Made by a program: the position numbers and the translations under genes | The notes under the pieces: generated by a model | Database searches by the model: none | What the model was told of the DNA's origin: nothing | What the model saw: the letters and a program-made list of their open reading frames with translations, nothing else | Part shown: positions 12,110-26,140 of the stretch, one piece after another | How the letters are laid out: each line of letters opens with the position of its first letter | Position numbering within the stretch: position 1 is the first letter of the stretch | Source of the DNA: Hirsutella rhossiliensis | Lineage: Eukaryota; Ascomycota; Sordariomycetes; Hypocreales; Ophiocordycipitaceae | Direction: 5' to 3' | Length of the DNA: 64,000 bases | Assembly: GCF_020360975.1 (NCBI RefSeq) | Contig: NW_025408671.1 | Coordinates: 4,836,001-4,900,000 of the forward strand

Positions 12110-15100
12110 AAATCTATAACTATCGTAAGAAGTATACTAAAACCTAACTAGTAACTAAGGCACCGTTTAACTATTTAATTAAAGGATAATTATAGTAGCT
12201 AAGATATTTATAAGCGCCTTACTTACTATCTTATCTTTTTAAATTTTCTACCTAAAGTTCCTTAAGTAAATAGAAATAATATTTCCTACCCTTCCTTAAT
12301 AATAACTTACTCTTTACTATATTAAAGAAGATAACTAAAGATATAATTAAATAATAAAGTAAGAAGATAAATATTCTTACTACTTACCTCTTTTAAAAAT
12401 AGGATTTTTTACTTTATAAATAAGGATATCTATTTTTTATTATAGAAAGGGAGACCTACTATAGTAAAAATAAACGTGCTTATAAGATATATTTTAATAT
12501 ATTTTCGACTTATTAAATTAAACGTATATAACCTTAAGAGAAAAACTTTTACTATTAAAGATAGCGACTAAATAAGGCTACCTACTCTTAGTAGACCTAT
12601 TATAGACTACTATATAGCGAACTTAAAGACTATTTAATTATTACTTAAGAGAGAGCTCGTTAAACCTATATAATCTCTTTTTAAGTAAAACGGGCGTAAG
12701 GTTAATTTCCTCCCCTTCCTTTAAATCCTTAGTAAGACTAAAGGGATTAAGGATATTATAAAGAAAATAAAGGGTAGTCTTATTACTAATATACTTATTA
12801 TAAAATTTATTAGTCTTAAGGTTAGTATAGAAATTATAACTATATATATAGTTAGTAAATCTATTAAGGTTATAAGTAGCCTTATAATATCTAAGGAAGT
12901 ACTATTATTTATAAATAAGCGCCTTAGTCGAATCTTAAATATAGTTAGCGTAAGAGCTATTAATAGTACTTAAAAGAGAAATATACTTATAAAAAGGAAA
13001 TATAACGTACTTATAAGCGGAAGTTATAGTTATTTAATAAGTTCGAATATACCCTTAATAAAGGCAAGGGTTATAAGTTCTATATAAAGTAATTAGGACT
13101 ACCTAAGAGGATTCTTACTACCTTAAACTAAGCTAAGTAAAGAAGTATTTATATAGATAAGTAATTTCTATAAGGATATAGGTTACTAGCTAATATCTAT
13201 AATAAAGGGTATAAAAAACGATTTAATTATACCGACCTAGCGTACTCTCGAGAAAGTAAGAGAAAGGAGAGAAACTATATACTTTAATCTTAATAATATT
13301 AAGAGCTTTTAATAGAACCTATAACTAAAAGGCAATTTCTATATAAATTAGAAACCCTTAGTAACCGATATTATTTCTACTATAGACCTAGGTCTTAAAG
13401 TAACTATAGATCTATAAAAGAAAACGGTTAAAATAAGCTAAGCGAGATTAAATAAGTTAGATAGTCGTTACTTAAAAGTACTTTATATAAAAAGGAAAGA
13501 CCTTAATATAATAATTCTAAGTAAGGAGAGTAGTAGTAATAAGGAACGGTTATAAAAGAGTAGTTAAAAAAAGGTTAACGATATTTAATAGCTCTTTAGT
13601 TTTAAGTTTAGCGGTCTTATAAGATATAATAAGGAAGAAGAGGTAGTCGTAAAAAGAGAAGATAAGAGGTAGCGGTTTAAAGAAATAAAAAAGATAGAGA
13701 AGAGAAAAGGAAGAAAAGGAATAAAAAGAGTAAAAAAGGGAAGAAAGGGCGGAAATTAAATAGCTCCTTAATTAATAACCGGTAAAAGAAGCTATTTAAG
13801 TATAACCCTTAAATACGCCTAAGACCTTACCGCTATAAAGGCTAGCTAAAGTAATTAATAACCGCGCGCTTTAATAACTATTTATTCCTTTCGCTATACC
13901 CTCCTTCTTCTTTCCTTCTTCTTCCTTCTATATATATATATATATATATACTATACGCTTCCTTACTTATAACGATCTCCTCTACTAATATAACTCTTAT
14001 ATATATATATATAACCCTCTTAGCTTCTTAGCGTTATAACTTAAAACTACTTACCTTAACTATTTAATCTTAACTTCTCCCTCTCTCTTACTTACTCCGC
14101 CCTTTCCTAAGATATAGCGGCGAACCTAAATAGTATCCTAGGCCTAGTTATAGACCTCTCTAAGAATACCGCTATTTTCTTTAGCGTATTACTATTTAAG
14201 AGTAAGAGCTTTATTTTACTTACTTACTATAGTAAAGTTAAAGTAAAAGGTAGCGAAAGGCGCTTTTACGCTAAAGATAAGGAAAGGTTTATAGACTAAG
14301 ACTATTAGGACGTTTATAAGTAAAAGTAACCGCCCTAGTATATTTATAGAGATCGTTAGTACTTAATACTAATAGGCCCTATTAAATAGTAAGATATTAC
14401 CTTTAAAGATACTTAGATAATATATAAGGACGTTAAAAAGATAAACGGATTTACTAAGAATAAGGCCCGCTAAAAAGAGTATATTATCGATATATATAAC
14501 TTTTTTTATAGAGCTATCGATAAATAATAAGCTATAAGCTTTAGCCTTAGCGCGATAATTAAGATCTTAATAAAAGGTATTAAGAATATAGTATACCCCT
14601 TACCTTACCTACTATTAGTTTATACTAACTATTAAAGGGAACCTATTAAAGATATAAAAGATAGATATATAAAGTACTATAAATACTTAAATAATAAGGA
14701 GTATCTAATTAAGTTTACTACTCCTACCTTTAACCTTAGTCGCTTTATATATAAATAAAGGTATATAACTAGAGTTATTTACTTTTTAATAGGACTAAAT
14801 AAAAGGGGACTTTACTAAGGAGCGTTCTTTTAAGACTATAGAGAAGGAAACTTAATTATTTTTAATACTTAGAAAGAGGGATAGTATACTAGACTCTATA
14901 TATTCCTATAAATATAGTAGTAGTTTCTTTATATCCTCTAAGTTCCTTATAACTTTACTTATACGCTAGTCCCTTATACCCCTTAATAAGAAAGATAGGA
15001 ATATAGCTACTTAGCTTTAATAATAATCTAATACTAAGTTAAAAGTATAGTTAAGCTATACCTTAAAATAATTAAGTAGTAATACTTAATAGTTAAAGTA

Positions 15101-16656
15101 ATTCTAGAGTAAAGGTATAAGGTAATATAAGAAGCCCTATAAATAGATAAAATCTTATACTAAGACTAGTATTTCTTTAAGTTAAATAAAAGGATAAGTA
15201 TAAAAGGCTATATCGATAGGCTAATATATAAAATCTAAGCTATCGCGGTAAATAAACTTAATTATATATAAGCGATATTATAAGGTAGCGGAGTTTCTTA
15301 GTAGTTTAATAGTAAGGTTAAACGACTATAAAGGATACTATTTAATTAAGGTTTAATAACTTTTAGCGGAGTCTTTCTTATAAGGATTCCTAGGTATAAA
15401 CGGATTTACTAATATAACCGTATTATCCTAGGAGATTAAAAAGAATAAGACCTCTAAGAAGTCTTAAAGGTAGGTAACCTCTTATATAAGCTTAGTAGAT
15501 AGAAACTACTACTTTAAAGAGATATAAAACTAGCTTATATAGTAAAGAAAGTAAGAAAAAAGCTATTTATACTAGCTGCCTTTATAGAGTAACTTAACTT
15601 AATCGCTTAAGCTATATATAGTTTCTTTATAAAACTCCTCCTTAAAAAGACCCCTAACTATTTAATTATACTAATAAGAATTAAGAATAGGCCTAGACCT
15701 TTATTACCTAAAGTATTAACTAAATTAAGCTCCTTATTTAAACTAAGTAGCTTTTCCTTAAGTAACCTTAAGATAGGATCCCTACCTTAAAGTCTATAAA
15801 GGAGAGAGCTAAGCGCCCTTACTAGTCCCTTTATCTATATAAAAGCGATGCCTTTATTCTCCCCCTTAAATATATAGTTAATTAAGCCTACTCCTCGCCT
15901 ACTATTAATAACTCCTTAAAATATATAAAGGAGTAAAAGACTTATAACTATACCCCCGCTAATAACCTAATAAGAAGCTAGTAAGGAAGAAAGGTAGATA
16001 GCGCGGCTACTAACTTACCCTAAGACTCTAAAATTACTAGGCGCTTAGTTAATTACCCTAAGGCTAAAGACTTTAGTAACGCTTATAGCGCGCCCTATTA
16101 CTCCTTAGAAATAAAGTATAGTAATAGCCTCTTTAGCTATAGTCCCTATAAGGTTTATACCGGGCTTTAAACTTACTTAGGTTAAAGGAGTTAAAAACCT
16201 AGGAATATATTAAAACTACTACTAAGATATTAACGACTATAACTTTATATATTTACGTAAGACTATTAGTAACGTAATAATAATTAGTCTATAAGACTCT
16301 ATAGCTTATTTAATCTAGCTATACTTAAAGCTATAAACTAGTAAAGACGCTAACTACTTTATTTCTTTAACGCCCTTAAGAATAATAAGCGCGAATACTT
16401 AAGAGCATATATAAGGGGTAGTAGATAATTATTTAAAAAAGGAAGTATATAAGTAAAGATAGGAAAGAGCTAAATAAGTAGCTTATAAGTAAAGAAAGAA
16501 AGAAATAATATAAAGGGAAGGGATTATAGTAAAGGAGAAAAGTTCCGTCGATAGTTTATTTATTTACTTACTTATATACTTAGGATAAGAGCCTTTACCT
16601 ATTATTATCGCGCCCTTTCTATTAGTATCTTAGGTTAGAAAGTTACTAAGGAGGAG
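12110..16656 (+). other. Long post-integrase segment of Gypsy G1, unknown content
   Basis: About 4.5 kb separates the end of the integrase from the 3' LTR; typical Gypsy elements have little or nothing there. The same segment is present in G2 (32535-37090), so it belongs to the element. A plus-strand reading-frame trace is visible in the second half (about 14110-16600): long stretches of plausible protein between TAG codons that could be former Gln/Trp. I do not recognise the product; an extra ORF, a second gag-like gene or an old fixed insertion are all possible. Confidence 0.5.
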
Positions 16657-17035
16657 TTTAATAAGTAAGATTATACCCTTATAGATATTAGCCCGTTAAA
16701 GGGATAAGACCCTTAGCGCTTCCTATTTACCTCCTCCCCCTTAAGTATACTTAAAGGCTTTATAAAAGCCTAGATTATTTAATTAAATATCTTCCTTAAT
16801 TATAGCTAATTCGAATATTTATTTTTCCCCTTTAAAGTAAAGGCTACTAGTTACGTAACTCTAGTAAAGATAAAGAGGTATAGAGTAAAGAAATCTCTAA
16901 GACTTATATTAATAACCTAAGACCCTTAGAGCTATATATAGGACCGATAATTAGATAATTAGGCGGTTAATTACTCTATTAATCCTTAGCTATATACTAC
17001 GTATACTTTAAATATATACCCTCGTCCCTATTAAA
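16657..17035 (+). repeat. 3' LTR of Gypsy G1
   Basis: A 379-bp LTR matching 18634-19009 and 37091-37465, starting TTTAATAAG and ending CCTATTAAA. Sequence right of it is unrelated to the Gypsy. Confidence 0.88.
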
Positions 17036-18629
17036 CTATATATAAAGTTTATAGTATAAAGAGTTATTAGCCTATAAGTTATAAAGCTTAATAGTCTTTT
17101 AATAGGGGTCTATAATAAGATTAATATAACCCTTTTTTATAAAGCCTCCTTTAACCTACTACTTAAATAAGAAGTAGTAAACGCTTAACCGCCTATAATT
17201 AAAGTAAAGGGAGAAGATAAGTTTAAGGTCGAAGAGATATAGGCCGCGTACTAGAAAAAGGTTAGTAGGGGGAAACGCTAGGAGGTCCTCGTTAAATAGT
17301 ATAAGTATCTTAACCTTATATAGGAACCTATATATAAGTTTATAGGAGCTATAGCCCTTAATAAGTTTAAGGCCTTATTTAAGCTAGTAAATAAAAATAA
17401 TAAACTAATAAACTATTAATAGTAGCCTAAGCTAAGACTATAAAGTAAATAAAGGAAAGTAAGTAAGTATAATAATATAAGTATAATAATATAAATAAAG
17501 ATAAAAATAGCGTTTATTTTAAAGTAAAGCCCTTAAACTACCTAGACCTATTCTTTATCCTTACCTTTATCGTTATCCTTATCCTTATCCTTATTGCCTT
17601 CCTTTACCTTATTAGCGGCGGCGGCGCTCTCTAAGGCGCTTAAGTGGCCCTTTAAGCCCGCGAGCTAGTTAATAGTAGCAGCGGCTCTAAGAGCGGTAAA
17701 GGTAAGGGGGAAGCGGCTAGTAGTAGCGGTAGGGGCAGCGGCGGGCATAGCTAGGGGGACTATCGATAGGGCGATAGAAGTAGTATCCCTAGTACTAAGG
17801 GAGTTAGTAGTAAAAGTAAAGAAGCTAAAAGAGAGGAACCTACTTAAGGATAAGGCCCTAGCGCTTAAGGGCGCGGAGATTATAGTAGGCGGCGGTAGCG
17901 GCGGTAAGGCGCTTCTTAGTAGCCCCCTATACTTACCTATACGCGCTAGCCTTTTAAGCTAACGCTATAGTAAGTAAGATAGGAGGCGCTGCCTTATAAG
18001 CATAGCCGGTATACGCGTACTAGTAATAACTACCGCTATAGCGGCGCTTAACTTAGTTAGCGTAAGGGAGCTCCTATAACGTATACTATATATAGGGGGC
18101 CGCGTAGGCGGCTCCGGCTTATACTTAGCGCTTATACTTTAAGAAGTTAGTAAAAAAGGGCTATTATACTCGCTAGGTAGCGGACTTATAGGGGTAGTAA
18201 AGGTAAAGGCGGGGGTAAAAGGGCTAGGCGTTATAAGCGGCGGCGGGGATAGCGTTATTACCTAGAAAGGCGATATAAAGGCGGCTAGCGTAGTAGAGGT
18301 AGAGGCGGCGGTAGTAGGCGCGGTCGCGGGGGCGTAGGTAAGAGCAGCGGTAGTAGCGGAGTCGTTATTAGCTACGCTTAATATAGCGTCGATAAATAAC
18401 TCTATATACTTTAAGAAAGATAAAAAAGGAAAGAAAGAAGTAAATATATCTACTATAAAAGTTAGTATAGTAGACCGCGGCCTTTTACTTTATAAGATAA
18501 GGGACTTACTAGTTAAAGCTATTATTATTACTATTACTATTATTATTACTATAGCTCTTTTTATAAGTACTTATTAATAAAGTAGCTTATATAGCTAGGA
18601 ATAAACTAATGCCTTAAGTAAAGTAAAAC
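17036..18629. other. Unassigned RIP-decayed segment between two Gypsy copies
   Basis: This does not match the Gypsy or Copia families in the window. It contains GC-rich patches (about 17600-18380) within AT-rich DNA. It is the left flank of the G2 insertion and is continuous with 37470 onwards once G2 is removed. Apart from the decayed minus-strand frame listed separately, I see nothing assignable. Confidence 0.5.
17545..18440 (-). pseudogene. Decayed minus-strand reading frame, low complexity, unknown
   Basis: On the minus strand a protein-like frame can be followed through several stops: an N-terminal part with residues like KYIELFIDAILSVANND, an Ala/Thr/Pro/Ser-rich middle, and a C-terminal end with an AlaAlaAlaAla run followed by a Lys/Asp repeat tail (NKDKDKDNDKGKDKE, near 17550-17610). 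Preserved GC-rich codons suggest a real former gene or transposon gag rather than noise. No family is recognised; stops and short frame losses show it is dead. Confidence 0.3.
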
Positions 18630-18633
18630 TTAC

Positions 18634-19009
18634 TTTAATAGGTAAGATCGTACCCTTATAGATATTAGCCTATTAAAGGGATAAGACCCTTAGTACCCCC
18701 CTTTTAACTTACTTCGAAGTATACTTAAAGGCTTTATAAAGACCTTAATTATCTAATTAAGTATCTTCTTTAATTATAGTTAATTTAAATTTTTGTTTTT
18801 CCCTTTTAAAGTAAAGGCCGTTAGTTACGCGACTCTAATAAAGATAAAGAGGTATAAAGTAAAGAAATCTCTAAGACTTATATCTATAACCTAAGGCCCT
18901 TAGAGCTATATATAAGACCGATAATTAGATAATTATATAGTTAATTACTCTATTAATCCTTAGCTATATACTACGCGTGCTTTAGGTATATACCCTTATC
19001 CCTATTAAA
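18634..19009 (+). repeat. 5' LTR of Gypsy G2
   Basis: A 376-bp LTR, preceded by the target copy TTAC and followed by leader sequence starting ACTAGTCTTTAGG, which is also found next to the Gm LTR in reverse. Confidence 0.9.
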
Positions 19010-19299
19010 ACTAGTCTTTAGGGCGTAAACTTATTATTCCGTTTTATTTATATAGCGATAAGTAGCTTTATAAAGCCGAGAATACCTAGAGGACGACGGT
19101 ACTATTTAGAAAAAATAAAATCTAGGGATTTAATAATTAAAGTAGTAACTACCTTAATAGCTAAAGTTAGGGACCTAATAAGGTAATAGACTTACTAGGA
19201 AATAAATAATTAGATAATGCCTTCGCTAGTAGTAAAGGAAAAGTAATAAGCTAATACTAAAAAACCCTAAGCTCTTATTATTAGCCCTATAACCCTTAA

Positions 19300-20760
19300 T
19301 ACTAGCGACTTAGTTAAGAAACTACGATCCTTATATAATACTTTAAAAGATATAAATAACGATAATAGCGTAATCTAAACTATTCTAAAACCTTACTAAG
19401 ACCTCTTACTTATATATATACTAATAATACTAATATAGGTACTAATAAGGGATACCTTAATAACCTTAACCTTAGCTCTCCTCTACGTAGTAGCTTATAG
19501 AGAACGCTTACCTCCCGCTAATAGATAAGAAAGTAAGTAATAAGATAGTTATAATAAGATATCCTTTAACTCCGAAAACTCTAACTTTAAATTTCGTAAC
19601 CTTATAATCTATAGGTATATTATATCTAGAAACGCTAGATATTAAGAGGGATTATTTAATCTTACTACTAGCAATATAAAGAAAATTAAGGTAGATATTA
19701 ATAAGACTGCTAATAGACTTAGAGATATACTTACTAGAAGCTAAGATAACCTTATAGGAAGACTCCGCTAACTATAACTCTTACTTATTAGTAAATTTAA
19801 CGGTAAAAACGTAATTAAATTCCTTAAGAAGTTTAAATAAGAGATATATATTAACCGTATCTACGATAAGGATAAAATAAACTAGCTTAAAGTCTATATC
19901 TCTTTTATATAAGCCCTTACTATTAAAATTCTTATAGACGGACTTACTTAAGAAGAAGTAAAGAAGAGACTCCTTTAATACTACTATATATATAATATTA
20001 AATAACTAGAAACTACTAACGACCGCTTAAACTATTATAATACTAAAAAGCCTAAAACTATTATAGAAGTTATAGAATAGCTTAGTCTTTACTTATACCT
20101 ATAGCGTAAGGTATAACTTAACGGCTAAGAAGAATCTATAGTTTAGTTATACTTTATTTACTATATAATACTAAAGGAGCTTATTATTAACGTTATAAAA
20201 AGAAATAAAAAGATATTTAAAGTTATCTCGAAACTCTTATATAAAAGCCTTATCTATATAATTAATAACTACTTAGTACCTTACTAGGACGTTAAGCGAT
20301 AAGATATAGTATCTAAAGTCTATAATTAAAAGCTTAAGAACCTAAAGAAAGACTAGCTTTTTAAGGAAATTAACGAAGTAATAAAGGAAGCTAAATCTAA
20401 TAAAGGCAAAGAAAAACTTCTTAAAAAGTTAAAGAAAATAGATAAGAAACCTAGATAGCCTATAAAGGAGATCTTAGACTTAATAAAAGCCTTTAAAGAT
20501 ATAAAGATTAACCTTACTCGCTAGTAAGAGTAGATATTTAACTAGCTTAATAGGGAATAAAGACACGTTAGTAGTAAAGGCTACTCTTTAAGTTATAGAT
20601 AAGGAGGTAGCGTAAATACTATTGGATTTTACTACCTATCTAATTAATATATATAGTTTTAGGTTAATACTTTTAACCGGCCTAGGAGATACTTTTATTA
20701 TAGTAAAGAAAGATACTACCCTAATAAGTATAAGGTATACTCTTAGGACTATAAGATCGG
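19300..20760 (+). pseudogene. Gypsy gag remnant of G2 with CCHC knuckle
   Basis: At 20690-20731 the frame reads Y-x2-Y-x4-Y-x4-Y in the exact C-x2-C-x4-H-x4-C spacing of a retroviral-type zinc knuckle: every Cys (TGY) and the His (CAY) has become Tyr (TAY), the expected outcome of G:C to A:T change at these codons. Upstream (about 19300-20640) a gag-like frame with many TAG stops can be followed. Not functional. Confidence 0.7.
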
Positions 20761-23159
20761 ATTTATAATATATAAAGTAGTAAATAGGACTCTTTACCTT
20801 AAAAGAAAAAGTAATAGAAGTATAATTCCCTTAGTATTTATTAATAGGTTTTCTTAAATAGGTATATATATTTAAAGGCTTATTATATACTAGGTAGATA
20901 TATAGCTAGACTCCTTTATATTACTACTTATAAAATAGGTTAAAGCTAACGTTATACTATCTTACTTAAATTAAGCTACTAGTAAAAGAGAATCCGGTTT
21001 CTTAGACTAGTTCTAGAGATATAGAAGCCTATATAAGTAGAAGCTAAGGAATCTAGAAGTAAGCGATATAAGAAAAGAAGTAGGAAGGATATCGGTTATT
21101 ATAATTACGGATAATATATAATAAAGCGATATATATAATTAGATAATCTATATAACTATAATAGGGATTAATGCCTATAAGGGGAAAAGATAAAGAGTTA
21201 AAGAGGACGTAGAGGAAATTAAGATAACGAGAATAATAAAAACTAGCTTAAAGATTATCCCTATATACTATAGATATAGAGTAGATCTAGATAAGAAGTT
21301 CGATAAACTTATAGATAAAATCGTTAGAGAAATTATATATAAAAGAATCTTAATCCCTTTAAATTACTTAATCGACTTTATTCCCTAACTAAGTAAGAGA
21401 CTTAGTATAAGATACGTAGATATAGCCTAAGGTATAGAAAATACTAAATTCTAGACCTTAGAGAAAGTAAAGAGTAATATAAGATATTATAGAGCTACGA
21501 TAATAGTTATAAAAGTAGCCGAAGATAATATAAAGAGTAGTTTACTCCTCCTTAAATATCTATAAGGAAAACTTATAGTAGCTTTAGTATAAGTTAAAGA
21601 ATAAGATAAAGAATACTAAGTTAAACCGATTAAGCTTACTTACCTTACTTATAAAGAATCGAATTATAATTATAATTAAGGTTTAATAAGTACTAAAGGA
21701 AGTTAGGTTTATAACTAATATAATTAGCGTAACGTAACTAGCTTAAGGACTATTTAATTAATAAACTCTAAAGGTAATAAGACTAAAGAAAGATAAATTT
21801 ATTATATAAGAAGTAGTACTCTTAATAAGATACTAGGAGATAACTTTAAAGGACCTTATAGCGATTCCTATAATACGTATAAATATAGTCCTTATACCTT
21901 TCCGCTCGCTTAAGTATATATAAGACCTACCCTATATTTAAGTATAGCTTAGTAGCTAAAAAGCTAAAGTTTTAAGCGCCTTAATCGATACTAAGTTTAA
22001 AGGAAACCTTATTACTAAAAGATATATAAACGTATATAAGCTTAAAATCCTATTAATAAGAGCATTAATAATAGCGTATACTAGGTCCCTTATAAATATA
22101 GTTAGGGAGGTAGAGACTAATCTCTATCTAGGTATAGCCTAGATATTAATCCGTCTTTATATTACGCTAAACGGAGTCTTAGTCCCTTTTATCTTAAGTA
22201 TACTATTTATTAGAGCCGCGCGTATATTATTTAATTATTCCCTAAGAAACGGCGATATATAGGTTAAATATTAGATCGGTACTATCTAGGTAGTTATACT
22301 AGCGGTAGGAGCTATTAAATAGGAGCTTCTAGATAAGGTCGATATAGTAAAATCCTTTTAGACTATAACCTTAATAGTTAATAAAGACGTATACGAAAGA
22401 CTAAAGCTTAAGGAGACTATATAGAAAACAGCTACCTAGCTCCTAAGAAAAAATTTTTAGGCTTTAGTAATAGAAGTTAAAGAAGATAACCTAGGAGCTA
22501 CCTAATAATTATAAAGAGAACCCCTTATAGATACCCTAATAGCCGAGATTATCTTACTAAGAGGTAAGATCCTTAGTTATAGAGGGGGCGCTAACTAAGT
22601 CCTTAACCTAGCTTATACTAGCGTAAATAAGCCCTTAATAGTACTAGTATAATAGTAATTAATTATAAACGAAGGAGATAAAGCGATTCTAGCTATTAGA
22701 TTTAAGATAGTAAAAGAGATTATTAAAGTTATAGTTATAGAGGCTATAGGAGAATTTAAGAAAAACATTATTAAAGCTAGAAAGAAGTTTAGAAAGATCT
22801 AGAAGGTTAAAGTTAAGATAGGGAGAAAACGACCTATTAGATTATATAATCTAAGAGTTAATACTCTCTTTAAAAGAAAAGTAAATAAGATTAACCCTAT
22901 TAATAATACTCTATTAAATAGCTTAATACTAAAAGGGGACCTTAACTAAAAGAAGACTAAATAAAATACTATTAAAGATAAGATATAGCCTAGACCTTAC
23001 TTAAAATACTTAATAGGAAATTTCTTAAGTATATAGAAAGGAAAGCGGCTAATATAAGAAAGACTTAAAGTAATTTATAAATAATTTAAGGGCTTTCTTA
23101 TAAAGGTAGAAATCCGGATCTTCGATAGTATTCTATTTAATAAGGAAGTAGCGTTATCC

Positions 23160-24470
23160 TAGGACTTTATAGAAAGAGGCAAAGTCGACCTAGCTATAGC
23201 CCCCCTATAGGTTATTAGGATAATAGAATATAAGGTATAGTAAGTAGCCTTAATCCGGATCCTAAAAGTAATAGAGTAGAAAGTTATTAATATCCTTAAA
23301 ATTAGACTAGAAATAGGAGTCCTTAAAGAAGGGCATAGGCCTTATAGGAACCCTTTTTTTCTAGTAGTAAAGAAAGATAAAGGACTACGCTTAATTAATT
23401 CCGCTATACGTATAAATACTATTATAATAAGAGATATAAACCTACCGCTAAATATAGATAAGTTTAGCGACTACTTCTTAATATATAAGATCCTTTCCCT
23501 CTTAGACCTTTTTTTAGGCTATAATTAGATCCCTCTTAATATTAAAAGCTATAACTTAATAATATTCGCGATACTTATTAGCCTCTTATATATATATATA
23601 CTCCCTTAAGGGGCTATAAACTTAGTCGGCTAATTTATAAGGATAATATAAAGAAGCTTATAAGACCTTATACTAAATATCTATAGGAATTTCCTTAATA
23701 ATATAGGTATTAAGGGGCCCGATATAATATATAATAATAAAGAGGTAGCGCTAAGAGTAAGGAGATTTATCTTCGAATACCTTATTAACCTTAATAAAGT
23801 CCTAGTTAACGTTAAACTCTCTAGTTATACGATTATAAGGGCTAAATCGAAATTCTACTAGTAAGTAACCGAAGTTATTAGTTATATTTATAAAATAAAT
23901 AAAAGGTGCCTTATAAAAGCTAAAGTTATTAAAATTAAGAAATAGATAAGATACCTTAATATAATATATATTAGAGCTTTCCTTAGTATCATAGGATACT
24001 ATTAAATCTAGATTAAATAGTTCGCTATCTTAGTAAAACCCCTTATAGACCTACTAAAGAAAGAAGTTTATTAGGAATAGGGAGATAAATAAGTAAAAGT
24101 AATAGCTGCCCTTAAAGAAGCTATTATTAATTTAGTCTTTCTAGTATCCCTTAACGTTAGCTTAGGAAGAGGAGATATTATTTTAATATATAATATTAGT
24201 TTACTTAGCTAGGGGGTAGTCCTAATATAAATCGTCGATAGAAAGAGGCGCCCTATAAGGTTCGAAAGTAAAATATAGTTATTAATAGAAACTAAATATA
24301 ATACGATAAAGAAGGAGTATAGGGCTATATTAAGTACGCTTAGGAGACTAAGAATATACCTATATAGCGTATATTTTATCCTAGAAACTAATATATAGGT
24401 CTTAGTCGATTAACTAAAAGGTGCCCTTAAAGGCGTCCCTAGAGCTATAGTAACTCGCTAGATAAGCTAT
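23160..24470 (+). pseudogene. Gypsy reverse transcriptase and RNase H remnant of G2
   Basis: The RT core is clear despite stops: LLDLFLGYN near 23500, then FLNNIGIKGP at 23691-23720, where the catalytic Asp-Asp has become Asn-Asn (GAT to AAT). RNase H follows at about 24120-24450. This belongs to the fungal Ty3/Gypsy group, in which the RT box is followed by G(V/I)KGP. Stops are TAG/TAA at former Gln/Trp positions. Confidence 0.85.
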
Positions 24471-24839
24471 ATTTTCCTCTTTAACTTTACTATATAATAT
24501 ATCGAAGGCAAGAAAAATAGCGTAGCTAATAGACTCTTAAGAAAGCCTAAAAGACCTTCTAACGTATTAGATAGGGAAATAAAAGGCGATATTAAAGAAT
24601 TTATAGACTTCTACTTAAACGTAGTATAAGGGACTAAGCTATAAGGGGACTACTTAAAGGAATCGAGGATAATTATAGACTTCCTTTAAACGTTAAAACG
24701 GCCGGAGGGCCTTTCTAAATAAGACTATAGGAAGCTATATTTAAAAAGTCTAAATTTCTACGTTAAAGATTAAAAGCTTTAGCGACTCCCTAGGAAGGAA
24801 GAAAGGGGACTAATACTAATTATAGATAACCTAGAAGAA

Positions 24840-26140
24840 CGGAAAAGGATTATCGTAAAGTACTACGCGTAAATAAGATATAAAGGACGATAAGTTATAT
24901 ATCCGTTCGTAAAGAATAGGTATTAATAGGCTAGCTTTTAAAACGATATTTATAGCGTAATCTCTTCTTATAAAGAATACTAATACTTTATAACTAAGAG
25001 ACCTTAAGAAGTTATAACCGCGACCGCGCCTAGCTACCCTATAAGTAAGATTTACTTTAATAGCTAGTATATACTATCTAATTATAGGTATTTATACCTT
25101 ATAGAAGTATAAAATAACCTTATTAGATAGGTAGAAGTAACCCTAGTTAAGGAAATTACTATAAGAGCTATAACTAAATTTATACTCTTTATTATTTATA
25201 GGTATAGCGTAATACTATACGCTATAATTAATAGAGGGCTTAAAATAAAGAAAGACTTTAAGTATATCCTAGAGGATATAAGCGTTAAAGTTATCTAAAC
25301 TTTAGTATATAATCCAAAGGCGAACGTAGTAGTAGAATAAAAGTACTAAAGGTTAATAATAGTACTTATAAAAATAGCGGAGAAAAAGGGTAAGTAGATT
25401 AAATACCTTAACTAAGTAATCCTTATAGACCAAATAATAGTTAAAGAGTCTTATAAAATATTAGCTTTCTACCTACTATATAGATAGGAACTAGTACTAC
25501 CTCTTAAGGTAGAATACCTAACTTAGCGATTAATTAACTAGGACGAAGTAAAGATAAGAGAAGAATTATTTAAAGTATAAGTATAAGTTTTAAAAAGGAA
25601 AGAAAAAGATATAAAAGAAGCTAAGAAAAGAGTAATAAGATATCGGAATCGATTAATAAAGAGGATAGATAAAGCTAATAAGTATATAATAAGGAAAGAA
25701 AGCCTATAACCTAGAGACCTTATCTTACTATTTAACGTAAGACGATTAAATAATCTAGGGAGGTAAGCTAAGTATTAAATAAGGTAAAACGGTCCATTTT
25801 AAGTAATATCGCGCTTAGAATAGTTTAAGGCGTATAGGATTAAGACTTTAGATAAAATCGTACTTAATAAGATAATCTTAAGAAAGTATTTAAAGAAGTT
25901 TAAAAAGGATAAGGAAGGTTAGTAGTACTCTACTAAGGATAACTAGTTACTTTAAGATAAGATTACTCTTAATAAGAAGAAGAAAGAAGAAATAATAGAT
26001 AAAGTAGATAATTTACTACTCTTACTAAGTAGAGAAGCCTTAGATTAAATAGTACTATAGTTATAATAACTCCTTAATAAACCTTAGAAGGATTAAAGCT
26101 AAGAAGAGAAAGAAGAGCGACTATAAATACCTAAGAAAGG
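24840..26140 (+). pseudogene. Gypsy integrase remnant of G2
   Basis: After RNase H the frame gives integrase core residues, ending in the box NPKANVVVE at about 25311-25337, which carries the final Glu of the DDE triad. A basic C-terminal region follows to about 26140. The homologous stretch in G1 is at about 10660-11960. Broken by many TAG codons. Confidence 0.82.

Larger units (their letters stand above)
10201..17035 (+). mobile_element. Gypsy copy G1, 3' part
   Basis: Collinear with 24370-37465 of copy G2 once the Copia insert there is removed: end of RNase H, integrase (the NPKANVVVE-equivalent box near 11130-11165, mutated), a long post-integrase segment, a (TA)n tract at 13927-13952, and the 3' LTR at 16657-17035. 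The 5' part is displaced to the left by the nested insertions. All coding frames are broken by TAG/TAA. Confidence 0.88.

Noticed and set aside
13927..13952. (TA)n tract as replication origin or centromere signal
   Set aside because: It is part of the Gypsy element and recurs at 34366-34391 at the equivalent position.
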